Assembly (NCBI RefSeq): GCF_005925345.1
Contig: NZ_SSHJ01000019.1
Location: forward strand, 1-64,000
DNA length: 64,000 bases
Source of the DNA: Pedobacter ureilyticus
GTDB taxonomy: Bacteria; Bacteroidota; Bacteroidia; Sphingobacteriales; Sphingobacteriaceae
Reading direction: 5' to 3'
Under the pieces are notes generated by a model. That model was not told the origin of the DNA. It did no database searches and worked only from the letters and a program-made list of their open reading frames with translations. Positions 1 through 8,780 of this stretch are shown in pieces (the stretch's first letter is position 1; every line of letters begins with the position of its first letter). The translations under genes were made by a program, and so were the position numbers.

Positions 1-174
1 TCATACTTAGAATGTTCGCCGTGGTAAAAAGAAAACAAAAATATGTGGAAAACTATATAAAAGCAGCTTGATGGAAATATATTTTGAATTTAATTTGCTT
101 TTATCATAATCCTAGAATACGTTAAATTAATTGTTTTCTTAGCAATGGCGATTTATCTAACTATCGCTTTACGA

Positions 175-192
175 TTCCCGCATACGCGGGAA
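175..192. repeat. Short palindromic REP-like hairpin
   Basis: A perfect inverted repeat with 7-bp arms (TTCCCGC and GCGGGAA) around ATAC, followed by AATGACG. It lies beyond the sucAB terminator. The phrase resembles dispersed intergenic repeats, but only this copy is seen here. Confidence 0.5.
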
Positions 193-208
193 TGACGTAA
201 CGCACAAA

Positions 209-240
209 AAAGCCTTGCTCATAAAAATGAGCAAGGCTTT
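209..240 (-). terminator. Rho-independent terminator of the sucA-sucB operon
   Basis: A perfect 14-bp stem (209-222 pairs with 227-240) with an AAAA loop. Read on the minus strand the stem is followed by a run of T. It is the first strong terminator downstream of sucB, whose stop is at 318. Confidence 0.85.
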
Positions 241-251
241 ATGTCTTCTAA

Positions 252-309
252 CTGATGCTGAAATAAATTTACAAAGTAGCTTTTCGCTTCGCTACAGGTC
301 AGCATGACG
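252..309. repeat. Dispersed repeat, copy A (CTGATGCTGAAATAAATT type)
   Basis: This stretch shares its left end (CTGATGCTGAAATAAATT) and its right part (CGCTTCGCTACAGGTCAGCAT) with the repeat at 6691-6787. Both copies are intergenic and begin and end in complementary GATGCTGA/TCAGCAT words, so it is a palindromic dispersed element. Confidence 0.65.
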
Positions 310-317
310 AGAAAGTT

Positions 318-1556
318 TTATACCCCCAACAATAATCTAGCTGGATCTTCCAATAGTTGTTTTACTCTTACCAGGAAACCTACAGACTCTCGTCCGTCAA
401 TAATTCTATGATCATAAGATAAAGCAACATACATCATCGGACGAATGACTACTTCTTTATTTTCCGCAATTGGACGCTCAATAATGTTGTGCATGCCTAA
501 AATTGCTGATTGAGGTGCATTGATAATTGGTGTAGACATCATTGAACCAAATACGCCACCGTTGGTGATCGTGAAAGTTCCACCTGTCATTTCTTCGATA
601 GTCAATTTGCTATCTCTAGCTTTGGTAGCCAATTCAATTACCGTTTTCTCGATTTGTGCTAAGCTCATGGTTTCTGCATTTCTAATGATTGGCACTACCA
701 AACCTTTAGGTGCAGATACTGCTATAGACACATCAACGAAATCGTTATAAATAATTTGATCACCATCTATACGGGCATTAACCGCTGGAAAATCTTTAGC
801 TGCTTCGCAAACCGCTTTAGTAAAGAAACTCATAAAGCCTAAGCCTACACCAAATTTCTCTTTAAACTGGTCTTTATATTTAGCACGTAAATCCATAATT
901 GGCTTCATGTTAACCTCATTAAAAGTAGTTAACATTGCTGTTTCGTTTTTAACCGCTACTAAACGTTTAGCTACTGTTTTACGCAATGGCGACATTTTTT
1001 CAGCACGCTCATTTCTTGAACCATAACCTGAAGGAGGGGGAGGCGTCATAATTACTTGTTTAACTATCGTCTCTCCCGCTTTAGCCTTTCCGCTTTCCGC
1101 TTTCTGAGCGTCTTCTTTGGTAATTCTACCATCAACGCCAGTACCTTTTACACTGCCCGCATCAATACCTTTTTCTGCTAAAATTTTACCAGCAGCTGGA
1201 GATGGAGTTCCTGACGCATAGCTGTCTTTAGATTCTTTTTCAGCCACTGGAGCCGCAACTTTATCTGCCGCAGGAGCATCAGCTTTTGGAGCCTCTTCTT
1301 TGGCAGCAGCTGGAGCAGCACCACCTTCCTCGATAGAACAAACAACCGCACCAATTTCTAAGGTATCGCCTTCGCTAGCCACAATTTTTAAAGTTCCTGC
1401 TTTTTCTGCAGTAAGTTCGAAAGTTGCCTTGTCTGATTCTAACTCAGCAATAATTTCGTCCATCTCCACAAATTCACCATCGTTTTTAACCCAACGAGAT
1501 AAAACTACCTCTGTAATCGATTCGCCTACTGGCGGAACTTTGATTTCTAAACTCAT
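318..1556 (-). CDS. sucB: Dihydrolipoyllysine-residue succinyltransferase (E2 of 2-oxoglutarate dehydrogenase)
   Basis: This is the E2 core of the 2-oxoglutarate dehydrogenase complex. It moves the succinyl group from lipoyl-lysine to CoA in the TCA cycle. The 412 residues show an N-terminal lipoyl domain (about 1-77) with the lipoylated Lys43 in a SDKA motif and an Ala/Pro/Lys-rich linker (about 78-112). A small E1/E3-binding domain (about 116-153) and a catalytic acyltransferase domain (about 185-412) follow, the last with the HRIIDG motif (His383, Asp387). Length and order are normal for the family. It lies 87 bp downstream of sucA on the same strand and shares the terminator at 209-240. 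The single lipoyl domain and the E1 next door favour succinyl over acetyl specificity. Confidence 0.95.
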   Translation of the reverse strand: MSLEIKVPPVGESITEVVLSRWVKNDGEFVEMDEIIAELESDKATFELTAEKAGTLKIVASEGDTLEIGAVVCSIEEGGAAPAAAKEEAPKADAPAADKVAAPVAEKESKDSYASGTPSPAAGKILAEKGIDAGSVKGTGVDGRITKEDAQKAESGKAKAGETIVKQVIMTPPPPSGYGSRNERAEKMSPLRKTVAKRLVAVKNETAMLTTFNEVNMKPIMDLRAKYKDQFKEKFGVGLGFMSFFTKAVCEAAKDFPAVNARIDGDQIIYNDFVDVSIAVSAPKGLVVPIIRNAETMSLAQIEKTVIELATKARDSKLTIEEMTGGTFTITNGGVFGSMMSTPIINAPQSAILGMHNIIERPIAENKEVVIRPMMYVALSYDHRIIDGRESVGFLVRVKQLLEDPARLLLGV

Positions 1557-1643
1557 ATTAAATTATATGTTTTGTTTGGCGTTTGGCGACTAGTGAAAGT
1601 GCTTTCCAATACTAATCGCTTAACGCTAGTCTTTATTTACTTT

Positions 1644-4442
1644 TTAGTTTACTTTATCTTTAACTGCGTTTTTTGCAGTTTCCTTTATTGGTTGCTTCGC
1701 TACCTTTGCTACAGAAATTTCAAAAGCCTTAGCTACAATGTAAGCCTGTTGCTTGGCATGTTGTTTCATATAACCAGTTGCTGGGCTACTGCTTTCTCTT
1801 CTCGAAATTACATCAATATTGCTCAGCGAAGTTTTTCTCAATCTACGCAACAAATATGGCCAAGCACCTTGGTTTTCTGGTTCTTCTTGTACCCAAACCA
1901 CATCTTCAGCATTTTTGTATTTAGCTACAACAGCTTCCATTTGGTCTACCGGAGTTGGATACAACTGTTCTACACGTACTACCGCAACATGTTTATTTTC
2001 TTTTTGTGCCTCTAACAAATCGTAGTAAACTTTACCAGAACAGAAAACAACTCTCTTCACATCAGCCACTTTTACATTAGCATCATCTATTACTTCTTTA
2101 AAACCTCCCGTAGTAAAATCTGCTACTGGGCTTACACAAAGTGGATGACGTAACAAACTCTTAGGACTAAAATTCACCAAAGGTTTACGGAAATCACGTT
2201 TAAACTGACGGCGTAGTGCATGAAAGAAATTTGCAGGAGTAGTACAGTTGGTTACTTGCATGTTGTACTCTGCACAAAGCTCCATAAAACGCTCAATACG
2301 GGCCGAAGAGTGCTCTGGCCCCTGACCTTCGTAACCATGAGGCAACAACATAACCAAACCGTTGGCTCTTTGCCATTTAGTTTCGGCACTGGCAATATAT
2401 TGGTCTATAACAATTTGCGCTCCGTTAAAGAAATCGCCAAACTGTGCTTCCCAAATTGTTAAAGCATTAGGATTAGCCATGGCGTAACCATATTCGAAAC
2501 CTAAAACACCATATTCTGACAAATGTGAATTGTAGATATCAAATTGGGCTTGTTGTTCAGAAATATTCAATAGTGGCGTGTACTCTTCTTCCGAATCTTC
2601 TAAGGTTAATACCGCATGGCGGTGAGAGAAAGTACCACGTTTTACATCCTGACCACTTAAGCGGACACGTTTACCTTCAGACAATAAAGTGCCGTAAGCT
2701 AGCAGCTCGCCCATTGCCCAGTCAAAAACATGAGTTTCGGTAGCCATTTTTAAGCGCTCATCAAATAATTTTTCAATTTTCTTGAAGAACTTCTTATCCT
2801 TTGGTAAAGTGGTAATTCTTTTTGCCACTTCTAATAAAGTGGTTTTTTTAACACCCGTTTCTGGCGAAGATTCAAAATCTTTTGCCGTAGCAATGCGTAA
2901 ATCTGCCCAAGCTCCACCAAATTTAACATCAGCCAATGCGGCATCATATTCCTTGGCTTCGTTTAATGAAGTTTGCAAACGAGCTTTAAACTCCTTTTCC
3001 ATTTCCTTGGCGCCAGCATCATTCAAGATACCTTCCTTAATCAATTCAGCTACATAAATCTTTAGCGGATTGTCATGTTTCTCAATTGCTTTGTACAACA
3101 AAGGTTGTGTAAATTTAGGTTCATCCGATTCGTTATGACCAAACCTACGGTAGCAAAGGATATCGATAAACACATCGTTTCTATACTTTTGACGGTATTC
3201 CATTGCTAAATTAATGGCATATACTAAAGCCTCTGCGTCATCGCCGTTTACGTGAAAAACTGGAGATAAAGTTACCTTAGCAATGTCAGTACAATACGTG
3301 CTAGAACGAGCATCTTTATAGTTGGTGGTAAAACCGATTTGGTTATTAATCACCAAGTGAATGGTACCACCAGTTTTGTAACCATCCAAACCAGCCATCT
3401 GTATTACCTCGTACACAATGCCTTGGCCAGCAACAGAAGCATCCCCGTGAATCAATATCGGTGCTAAACGACCATTATCGCCAGCATATTTGAAATCGAT
3501 TTTAGAACGGCTCATCCCTTCTACAATTCCATCTACTGTTTCTAGGTGCGATGGATTTGGGCACAAGCTTAAATGTACGTTTTTGCCTTGATTGGTGGTT
3601 ACATCAGTAGAGTAACCTAAGTGATATTTCACATCGCCACCAAAAGGAGTTTCCGGATTGTAGCTTCTTCCCTCGAACTCTGTGAAGATATCTTTATAAC
3701 TTTTTTGCATGATGTTAGCCAACACGTTCAAACGACCGCGGTGCGCCATACCCAAAACAAATTCTTCAATACCTAAATCGGCTCCTTTTTCAATAACAGC
3801 ATCCAAAGCGGGTATTAATGCCTCGGCGCCTTCTAAAGAAAAACGCTTTTGACCTAAAAATTTAGTTCCCAAAAAGTTTTCGAAAACCACCGCTTCGTTT
3901 AACTTTTTAACCACCCTCATTTTTTCATCGTTAGATAATTTGGGGGTGTTACGGTTACCTTCCATTTTACTTTCTAACCAAGAAAGCACTTCTGGAGTAC
4001 GTACGTACTTATACTCTACACCAATAGAACCACAATAAGTTTGTTCTAAAAAGGCAACAATATCTTTCAGCTTTGCGGGGCCAATGCCCAACTCAACGCT
4101 AGAGTTAAAAACAGTTTCTAAATCTGCGCTAGCCAAACCAAAATTCTCGATATTTAAAGTTGGCAGGTGCTTGCGTCTTTCTCTAACTGGGTTGGTTTTG
4201 GTAAACAAGTGACCACGTTGACGGTAGCCATTAATCAAGTTTAAGACATTAATTTCTTTTAAAAAATGCTCTGGAGCTTCTTCTCCACTACCGCTAGGCG
4301 AACCTGCGTTTCTTCCAAAATCAAAACCTTCAAAAAATTTTTGCCATCCAAACTCTACAGAACTAGGGTCTTCTTTATAACTCTGGTATAGGGAATCAAC
4401 ATATTCGGCGTTAGGGCCGTTAAGATAAGTTAGGTTATCCAT
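1644..4442 (-). CDS. sucA: 2-oxoglutarate dehydrogenase E1 component
   Basis: This thiamine diphosphate-dependent E1 decarboxylates 2-oxoglutarate and succinylates the lipoyl group of E2. The 932 residues match full-length SucA. An N-terminal segment (YLNGPNAEYVDSLYQSY) is typical of E1o and docks E2. The HGDASVAGQG motif lies near residue 332 and the ThDP-binding GDD motif near 401. A transketolase-like pyrimidine-binding domain and a C-terminal domain ending in a Lys-rich tail follow. It is the first gene of the sucA-sucB operon, with a well-formed Bacteroidota promoter at 4473-4504. A separate sucD lies at 50.4 kb; no E3 gene or sucC is in the window. Confidence 0.96.
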   Translation of the reverse strand: MDNLTYLNGPNAEYVDSLYQSYKEDPSSVEFGWQKFFEGFDFGRNAGSPSGSGEEAPEHFLKEINVLNLINGYRQRGHLFTKTNPVRERRKHLPTLNIENFGLASADLETVFNSSVELGIGPAKLKDIVAFLEQTYCGSIGVEYKYVRTPEVLSWLESKMEGNRNTPKLSNDEKMRVVKKLNEAVVFENFLGTKFLGQKRFSLEGAEALIPALDAVIEKGADLGIEEFVLGMAHRGRLNVLANIMQKSYKDIFTEFEGRSYNPETPFGGDVKYHLGYSTDVTTNQGKNVHLSLCPNPSHLETVDGIVEGMSRSKIDFKYAGDNGRLAPILIHGDASVAGQGIVYEVIQMAGLDGYKTGGTIHLVINNQIGFTTNYKDARSSTYCTDIAKVTLSPVFHVNGDDAEALVYAINLAMEYRQKYRNDVFIDILCYRRFGHNESDEPKFTQPLLYKAIEKHDNPLKIYVAELIKEGILNDAGAKEMEKEFKARLQTSLNEAKEYDAALADVKFGGAWADLRIATAKDFESSPETGVKKTTLLEVAKRITTLPKDKKFFKKIEKLFDERLKMATETHVFDWAMGELLAYGTLLSEGKRVRLSGQDVKRGTFSHRHAVLTLEDSEEEYTPLLNISEQQAQFDIYNSHLSEYGVLGFEYGYAMANPNALTIWEAQFGDFFNGAQIVIDQYIASAETKWQRANGLVMLLPHGYEGQGPEHSSARIERFMELCAEYNMQVTNCTTPANFFHALRRQFKRDFRKPLVNFSPKSLLRHPLCVSPVADFTTGGFKEVIDDANVKVADVKRVVFCSGKVYYDLLEAQKENKHVAVVRVEQLYPTPVDQMEAVVAKYKNAEDVVWVQEEPENQGAWPYLLRRLRKTSLSNIDVISRRESSSPATGYMKQHAKQQAYIVAKAFEISVAKVAKQPIKETAKNAVKDKVN

Positions 4443-4472
4443 TTGTATATATAACTATTACGATAAGTATTG

Positions 4473-4504
4473 CAAAATTAGGATTTTACCTTTAGAAAAG
4501 GCAA
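4473..4504 (-). promoter_or_regulatory. Promoter of sucA
   Basis: On the minus strand TAATTTTG (4480 to 4473) matches the Bacteroidota -7 consensus TAnnTTTG, and a TTG (4504 to 4502) sits 21 bp upstream as the -33 element. The ATG is 31 bp downstream of the -7 box. Confidence 0.65.
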
Positions 4505-4556
4505 TAAAATCACATTTAAATAAATTTAAAATTGTAACTAAGATATAGACGCTTTT

Positions 4557-5855
4557 TTAGGCTCGAACGACCTGCGCAAATGCACCTTTAGGATCTAAAA
4601 TTTTCGCTAGTTTTTCAAAATCGAAGCTATTGACCAGCTTTTGATCGTTACCAACACCCGCAACCGTAGCCCAATTGCCCCAGTTACTGGCAGGTGCGTA
4701 ATCTATCAACTGCTCTTCAAAGTAAGCAGCACCAAGCACCCAATTTACCTCTAGCTCTTTTACCAAATAGGTAGCTACTAACTGTCTGGCTACTTGGTTG
4801 ATATAGCCGGTTGTATTTAACTCTTGCATACAGGCGTCAACCAAAGGCTGTCCGGTTTGCCCGTTTTTCCAATGCTGCAAAGCTGATGTATTTTCTAGCA
4901 CCAAAGGCTCGCCATCTTTCTTAAACCCTTGAGGCTTAAAAAAGGTATTACCATATTTCTTAAACATGAAACGATAATAATCTCGCCATAACAGCCCCAA
5001 CACAATTTGATGAAAATAAGGCCTTACACCATAATTGGCCTCAGCATCTTTCATTTTCCAATACACTTCGCGGGGCGATAGGCAGCCCAAGGCCAACCAG
5101 GCAGAAAGCTTAGAAATAACTTCGTGTTTTTTTAACGTGGCATTGGCCAAAACCATTCCTTCGCTAGCGTGTAAATAATCATGCAAATGCAACAACGCTT
5201 CCTGCTCGCCACCTTTAAATTCGCTTTGCACTTTTAGTATTGCTACAGCAGAGTCTTGTAGCAGGTCGCCAATTTCTGGAATAGCACCGCTATCTTCAAA
5301 ACCAACGAAATTAATTGCAGCTGGTGTAGGAAAGCAAGGTTTTACCACAGCGTCACGCTCTGTTTTCTTTTTAAACTGCGTAAAAACATCAGGAATATCC
5401 TTAATTGGAAATGGTAAATCTTCTTTATTGTATAACGTGTGACCGATGAAGTGTTTTAAGTTTACTTTTTGCTTCCAAAGCGCATCTTCCACCTTTATAC
5501 TTATTGCCGTTTCCTCGCTTGCTACCTCTCTGTGGTGATAAACCTCCGCAATACCATATTCTACAACTAATTCAGGCAAAATATCTTCGGGACAACCTTG
5601 CAAAACCAATAAATTACCACCCATTTGCCGAAACGACTGCTGTAAAGAACTTACACTTTCTATCAATAACTTGGTTCTAACAACACCTGTTTTGTAGGTA
5701 TGATACTGGGTTTTCTGGAATTGGCGAGGATCGAAAATATAAACTGGCAAAATTTCATCGGCCTTGGAAACCGCTTCAACTAACATTTCATTATCATGCA
5801 ATCGAAGATCATTCCTAAACCATACCAAAATCTTTTTGCCCATATCAGAAGCCAT
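4557..5855 (-). CDS. DASH-type cryptochrome / photolyase family protein
   Basis: A 432-residue blue-light flavoprotein of the photolyase/cryptochrome superfamily. The N-terminal half (about 5-165) is the antenna domain, starting KKILVWFRNDLRLHDN. The C-terminal half (about 200-420) is the helical FAD-binding domain, with KLSAWLALGCLSPR, LLWRDYYRFMFKKYG and INQVARQLVATYL. DASH members repair UV dimers in single-stranded or looped DNA, or act as light sensors. The DLPFPIKDIPDVFTQFKK stretch and overall length favour DASH over class I CPD photolyase. Starts at 5855 (MASDMGKK) or 5843 (MGKK) are both possible. It stands alone and is transcribed away from the Crp-family gene. Confidence 0.88.
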   Translation of the reverse strand: MASDMGKKILVWFRNDLRLHDNEMLVEAVSKADEILPVYIFDPRQFQKTQYHTYKTGVVRTKLLIESVSSLQQSFRQMGGNLLVLQGCPEDILPELVVEYGIAEVYHHREVASEETAISIKVEDALWKQKVNLKHFIGHTLYNKEDLPFPIKDIPDVFTQFKKKTERDAVVKPCFPTPAAINFVGFEDSGAIPEIGDLLQDSAVAILKVQSEFKGGEQEALLHLHDYLHASEGMVLANATLKKHEVISKLSAWLALGCLSPREVYWKMKDAEANYGVRPYFHQIVLGLLWRDYYRFMFKKYGNTFFKPQGFKKDGEPLVLENTSALQHWKNGQTGQPLVDACMQELNTTGYINQVARQLVATYLVKELEVNWVLGAAYFEEQLIDYAPASNWGNWATVAGVGNDQKLVNSFDFEKLAKILDPKGAFAQVVRA

Positions 5856-5990
5856 TCTATTTAGTGTGCGCTAATTTGCGAAAAAATAAGTCAAAAGCAT
5901 TGTAGAGCACTTCATTTTTACATATCTATAACACAGGTAAACGTTGTTGCAGTACTTATAAAGTAAGAAAAAAGCTACCTTTAGCAAACC

Positions 5991-6569
5991 ATGTCCGAAT
6001 TGCTTTACCAACATATTAAAAAGTTTACCAATGTAAGCGAAGCAGATTTTGCTAAAATTCTCACTTTTTTTGATTTGCTTTCTGCTAAGAAAAAGCAGAT
6101 GCTGATGAACGAAGGCCAGCTTTGCAGAAGACATTTTTTTGTACTAAAAGGATGCTTACGCTTGTTTTTTATAAAGGATACAGGCGTAGAACAAACCACT
6201 CAATTTGCTTTAGAAAACTGGTGGATTACCGACAACCTAGCCTTTTTACAGCAACAGCCAAGTTCATTTGCCATACAGGCCATAGAACAAACAGAGATGT
6301 TGGCGATTAGCCATGAAGCACAAGAAAGGATGCTTAGCCAGTTTCCACAAATGGAAAGGTATTTCAGAAAGGTGTACGAGAAAGCTTTTGCCGCCTCTCA
6401 GTTAAGGATCAAATACATCAACGATTATTCTAGAGAGGAAATTTACCTTTATTTTGCAGAGGCTCAGCCTGCATTTTTGCAACGAGTACCGCAATACATG
6501 TTGGCTTCTTATTTAGGTTTTACCCCTGAGTATTTGAGCGAGATAAAGAAGAAACATTTAGTGAAATGA
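5991..6569 (+). CDS. Crp/Fnr-family transcriptional regulator
   Basis: A 192-residue cytoplasmic regulator. Residues about 25-115 form a cyclic-nucleotide-binding-like beta barrel (LCRRHFFVLKGCLRLFF, then WWITDN). The C-terminal third is a degenerate helix-turn-helix (RVPQYMLASYLGFTPEYLSE), a layout common in Bacteroidota Crp-like proteins. A TACCTTTA box at 5976-5983 lies just before the ATG. An AhpD-like gene follows on the same strand after about 350 bp. Such regulators are often paired with carboxymuconolactone decarboxylase-like genes, so a role in redox or stress control is an inference. The ligand cannot be told from sequence. Confidence 0.85.
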   Translation: MSELLYQHIKKFTNVSEADFAKILTFFDLLSAKKKQMLMNEGQLCRRHFFVLKGCLRLFFIKDTGVEQTTQFALENWWITDNLAFLQQQPSSFAIQAIEQTEMLAISHEAQERMLSQFPQMERYFRKVYEKAFAASQLRIKYINDYSREEIYLYFAEAQPAFLQRVPQYMLASYLGFTPEYLSEIKKKHLVK

Positions 6570-6690
6570 TAATTTGATTTAAAATGTGAGGATTTTATGA
6601 TTAGCTAATTTGGCGGATTGCCGTCATTTAAGCAATTGAAATAGCTTTCAATTCACATTGAGCCAAATTCATTTAATACACTATATCTAA

Positions 6691-6787
6691 CTGATGCTGA
6701 AATAAATTCAGCATGACGGTTAATTGTCGGTTCGTCATGCTGAATTTATTTTACGGCGTAGCTTTCCGCTTCGCTACAGGTCAGCAT
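6691..6787. repeat. Dispersed repeat, copy B, with a 19-bp hairpin
   Basis: A perfect 19-bp inverted repeat (6700-6718 with 6733-6751, 14-nt loop) is followed by TAGCTTTCCGCTTCGCTACA and GGTCAGCATC. The outer words match the repeat at 252-309, so this is a second, longer member of the same family. It fills most of the 313 bp between the Crp-like gene and the AhpD-like promoter. I see no gene in that gap. Confidence 0.75.
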
Positions 6788-6877
6788 CGGTTTTACGGTT
6801 TATACTATGTCAGATAATCTTTTTGTTTCAATTCTACTTTCTTAAACCAGTTTAAGTTTTTTGGTTTTCTAACGGGA

Positions 6878-6885
6878 TAACTTTG
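6878..6885 (+). promoter_or_regulatory. -7 box upstream of the AhpD-like gene
   Basis: TAACTTTG matches TAnnTTTG and lies 30 bp upstream of the preferred ATG at 6916. No well-spaced TTG -33 element is visible. Confidence 0.4.
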
Positions 6886-6915
6886 TTTCATCAATTCACA
6901 AATAAAACATTAAAG

Positions 6916-7353
6916 ATGAAAAGAATAGACTTGTTTAGTGTAGAACCAAATGCGTATAAAGCATTAGTTCCTCTAGAAACTTATGTACAAAGCAGCGCCT
7001 TAACCAAAACACACAAAGAGCTAATTAAAATTAGAGCATCGCAAATTAATGGCTGCGCTTTTTGCTTAGACATGCACACTAAAGATGCAATGAAGTTTGG
7101 TGAAACTCCACAACGTATTTTTCTGTTAAATGCTTGGCGTGAAGCCGAATTGTTTACCGAAGAAGAAAAAATTATTTTAGAATTAACCGAGCAAATTACG
7201 ATGATTAGCAATGGTGGTGTTAGCGATGATTTATACACAAAAGCTATTGCAACTTTTGGCGAAAACTATGTAGCGCAAATTATTATAGCCTGCGTAGCCA
7301 TTAACAGCTGGAATAGAATTGCAGTTAGCACCAATAAAGAAATTGCGAAGTAA
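6916..7353 (+). CDS. Carboxymuconolactone decarboxylase / AhpD-like protein
   Basis: A 145-residue AhpD-fold protein. The signature CAFCLDMH gives the C-x2-C-x3-His redox site of AhpD-type alkylhydroperoxidases, followed by the helical region EEEKIILELTEQIT. Members act in peroxide detoxification through a reactive cysteine pair. I chose the ATG at 6916 (MKRIDLFSVEPN), because the in-frame extension to 6883 overlaps the -7 box at 6878-6885. The Crp-family gene lies upstream on the same strand. A convergent hairpin terminator follows at 7364-7424. Confidence 0.87.
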   Translation: MKRIDLFSVEPNAYKALVPLETYVQSSALTKTHKELIKIRASQINGCAFCLDMHTKDAMKFGETPQRIFLLNAWREAELFTEEEKIILELTEQITMISNGGVSDDLYTKAIATFGENYVAQIIIACVAINSWNRIAVSTNKEIAK

Positions 7354-7363
7354 AAAACAATTA

Positions 7364-7424
7364 CATTGGTTACACTAAGCTTGTTTAAATGTTCGAAATC
7401 ATTTAGGCAGGCTTAGTTTTACCA
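7364..7424. terminator. Long convergent hairpin terminator
   Basis: ATTGGT (7364) pairs with ACCAAT (ending 7424), and an inner stem of about 18 bp with G-T wobbles pairs 7374-7391 with 7400-7417. It lies between the AhpD-like gene (+) and the WG-repeat lipoprotein (-), so it probably ends both transcripts. Confidence 0.65.
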
Positions 7425-7441
7425 ATACTGGTATGCTACGC

Positions 7442-8686
7442 TCAGGGTAGCAAATCTATAAACCTCTGGTTTTTGGCATCTAATTTTTGCGGCGAACGAA
7501 CTCTACCTTCCATCACACCAAATTTTTCTCCGCCCATTGCATCAATATCATTATAAATGGGTTTGATAATCCAGTTTCCATTTACGTCAACAACGCCTTT
7601 CAAACCCTTCGTTTCGTCTACCGCTACAAAATAACCCTCCTTGCCAATTGCATCCATGTCTTTGAGCAGTTTAACATTAACCTTTTTAGTTACGTTTAAT
7701 GGCTTATCATTTTTTACATACACTACTAAGTGATTTACTGGACCTGAAAAATAATATTTTGCGAACTCCATTTGAGCATCTTGAGCAGGTTTTGCAGGCA
7801 ATTTACTTTTTAAATACGCCTTAACTTCTTGAGCTGCCTTTAATTTTTGCTGATCTATTAGTGAGATAGTTTCTTCATAAATAGGCAATACCTTTTTAAG
7901 CCACGCTATGTTTTCTGCCGAAGAGATAGAATAAGAACTACTACCTGATTTTTTAAGCGCCCTACCATCTTTGTAGTAGCCCTGCACTTCGCTTAGCTTT
8001 TTCGAGAGAGATTTCGGATAGCTTAATTTAACTTCCCCATTAGCATTACTTTTCATTTCTACAATGTCATTCCCTACTTTAATTTTTGGATTAGCGCTAT
8101 CCAGAAGATAAGGCCTCGAAAGATAATGCTTAAACTCGACATCAAAATCGATAGAGCGAACAGGCTTAGCTGCAGCTAAAAGAAAGTGGTTGTACTCTAA
8201 CTCTTCGGTATTTTTATCTACCTTATAATTGGCATCAGCCGACGTTCCATCCCAAAAATGAAATACACTAGGTTTAAACTGAGGCATAACTAAAGAAGCC
8301 TTTTCTACATCCTCTCCTAAGCCTAGCAATTCGTTTGCATCCAATATATTAAGTGAAATTGAAGCCAAACTCTTTGTTTTGCCAAATTCCGTAGCCAAGA
8401 AAAAATCTTTATTTACCGCTGTAAGAAATTCGTCTATTGAAAGGTATTTGGTGTATTGGGTGGTAAAATTATAGGTGTCTTTTTCGTCAAAAGGTTTACT
8501 AGGAATAACCTCTACTGGTTTTATACTAAACTCCGAGTTTGCTAGATCAATCATGTTTTCAGCGTTAGCGATATACTCTTCTAAATCGGCTTTAACTTGT
8601 CCAATATCGTCATTTTTACCTCCGAAACAACCGAAGTTTAAGAATAGAAAAGAGATAATCAGTAGAAAATAGATGTTTTTATTCAT
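7442..8686 (-). CDS. Putative lipoprotein with a C-terminal WG-like repeat
   Basis: A 414-residue exported protein. The start (MNKNIYFLLIISFLFLNFGC) has a hydrophobic segment and a cysteine near residue 20 that fits a lipobox, so it is probably a lipoprotein. The body (about 28-330) is Lys/Asp-rich and resembles DUF3829/YiiG-like lipoproteins only loosely. Near the end, GVVDVNGNWIIKPIYNDID is a WG repeat unit, a module of unknown ligand common in secreted Bacteroidota proteins. It is a single gene facing the AhpD-like gene. I do not assign a function. Confidence 0.7.
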   Translation of the reverse strand: MNKNIYFLLIISFLFLNFGCFGGKNDDIGQVKADLEEYIANAENMIDLANSEFSIKPVEVIPSKPFDEKDTYNFTTQYTKYLSIDEFLTAVNKDFFLATEFGKTKSLASISLNILDANELLGLGEDVEKASLVMPQFKPSVFHFWDGTSADANYKVDKNTEELEYNHFLLAAAKPVRSIDFDVEFKHYLSRPYLLDSANPKIKVGNDIVEMKSNANGEVKLSYPKSLSKKLSEVQGYYKDGRALKKSGSSSYSISSAENIAWLKKVLPIYEETISLIDQQKLKAAQEVKAYLKSKLPAKPAQDAQMEFAKYYFSGPVNHLVVYVKNDKPLNVTKKVNVKLLKDMDAIGKEGYFVAVDETKGLKGVVDVNGNWIIKPIYNDIDAMGGEKFGVMEGRVRSPQKLDAKNQRFIDLLP

Positions 8687-8780
8687 TTCCTAATGTAGAG
8701 ATTATCTATCAAAAGATTTAAACTTACTCCTAGTATTACTAAGAAACCAAAAGAGCTAAACCAAATCAGTTTAACAATGG

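Noticed and set aside
1572..2015. Plus-strand frames opposite sucA
   Set aside because: They are shadows of a well-supported 932-residue enzyme and show no domain of their own.
5871..6134. Minus-strand frame opposite the Crp-like gene
   Set aside because: It is antisense to a clear regulator gene and shows no domain or start signal.
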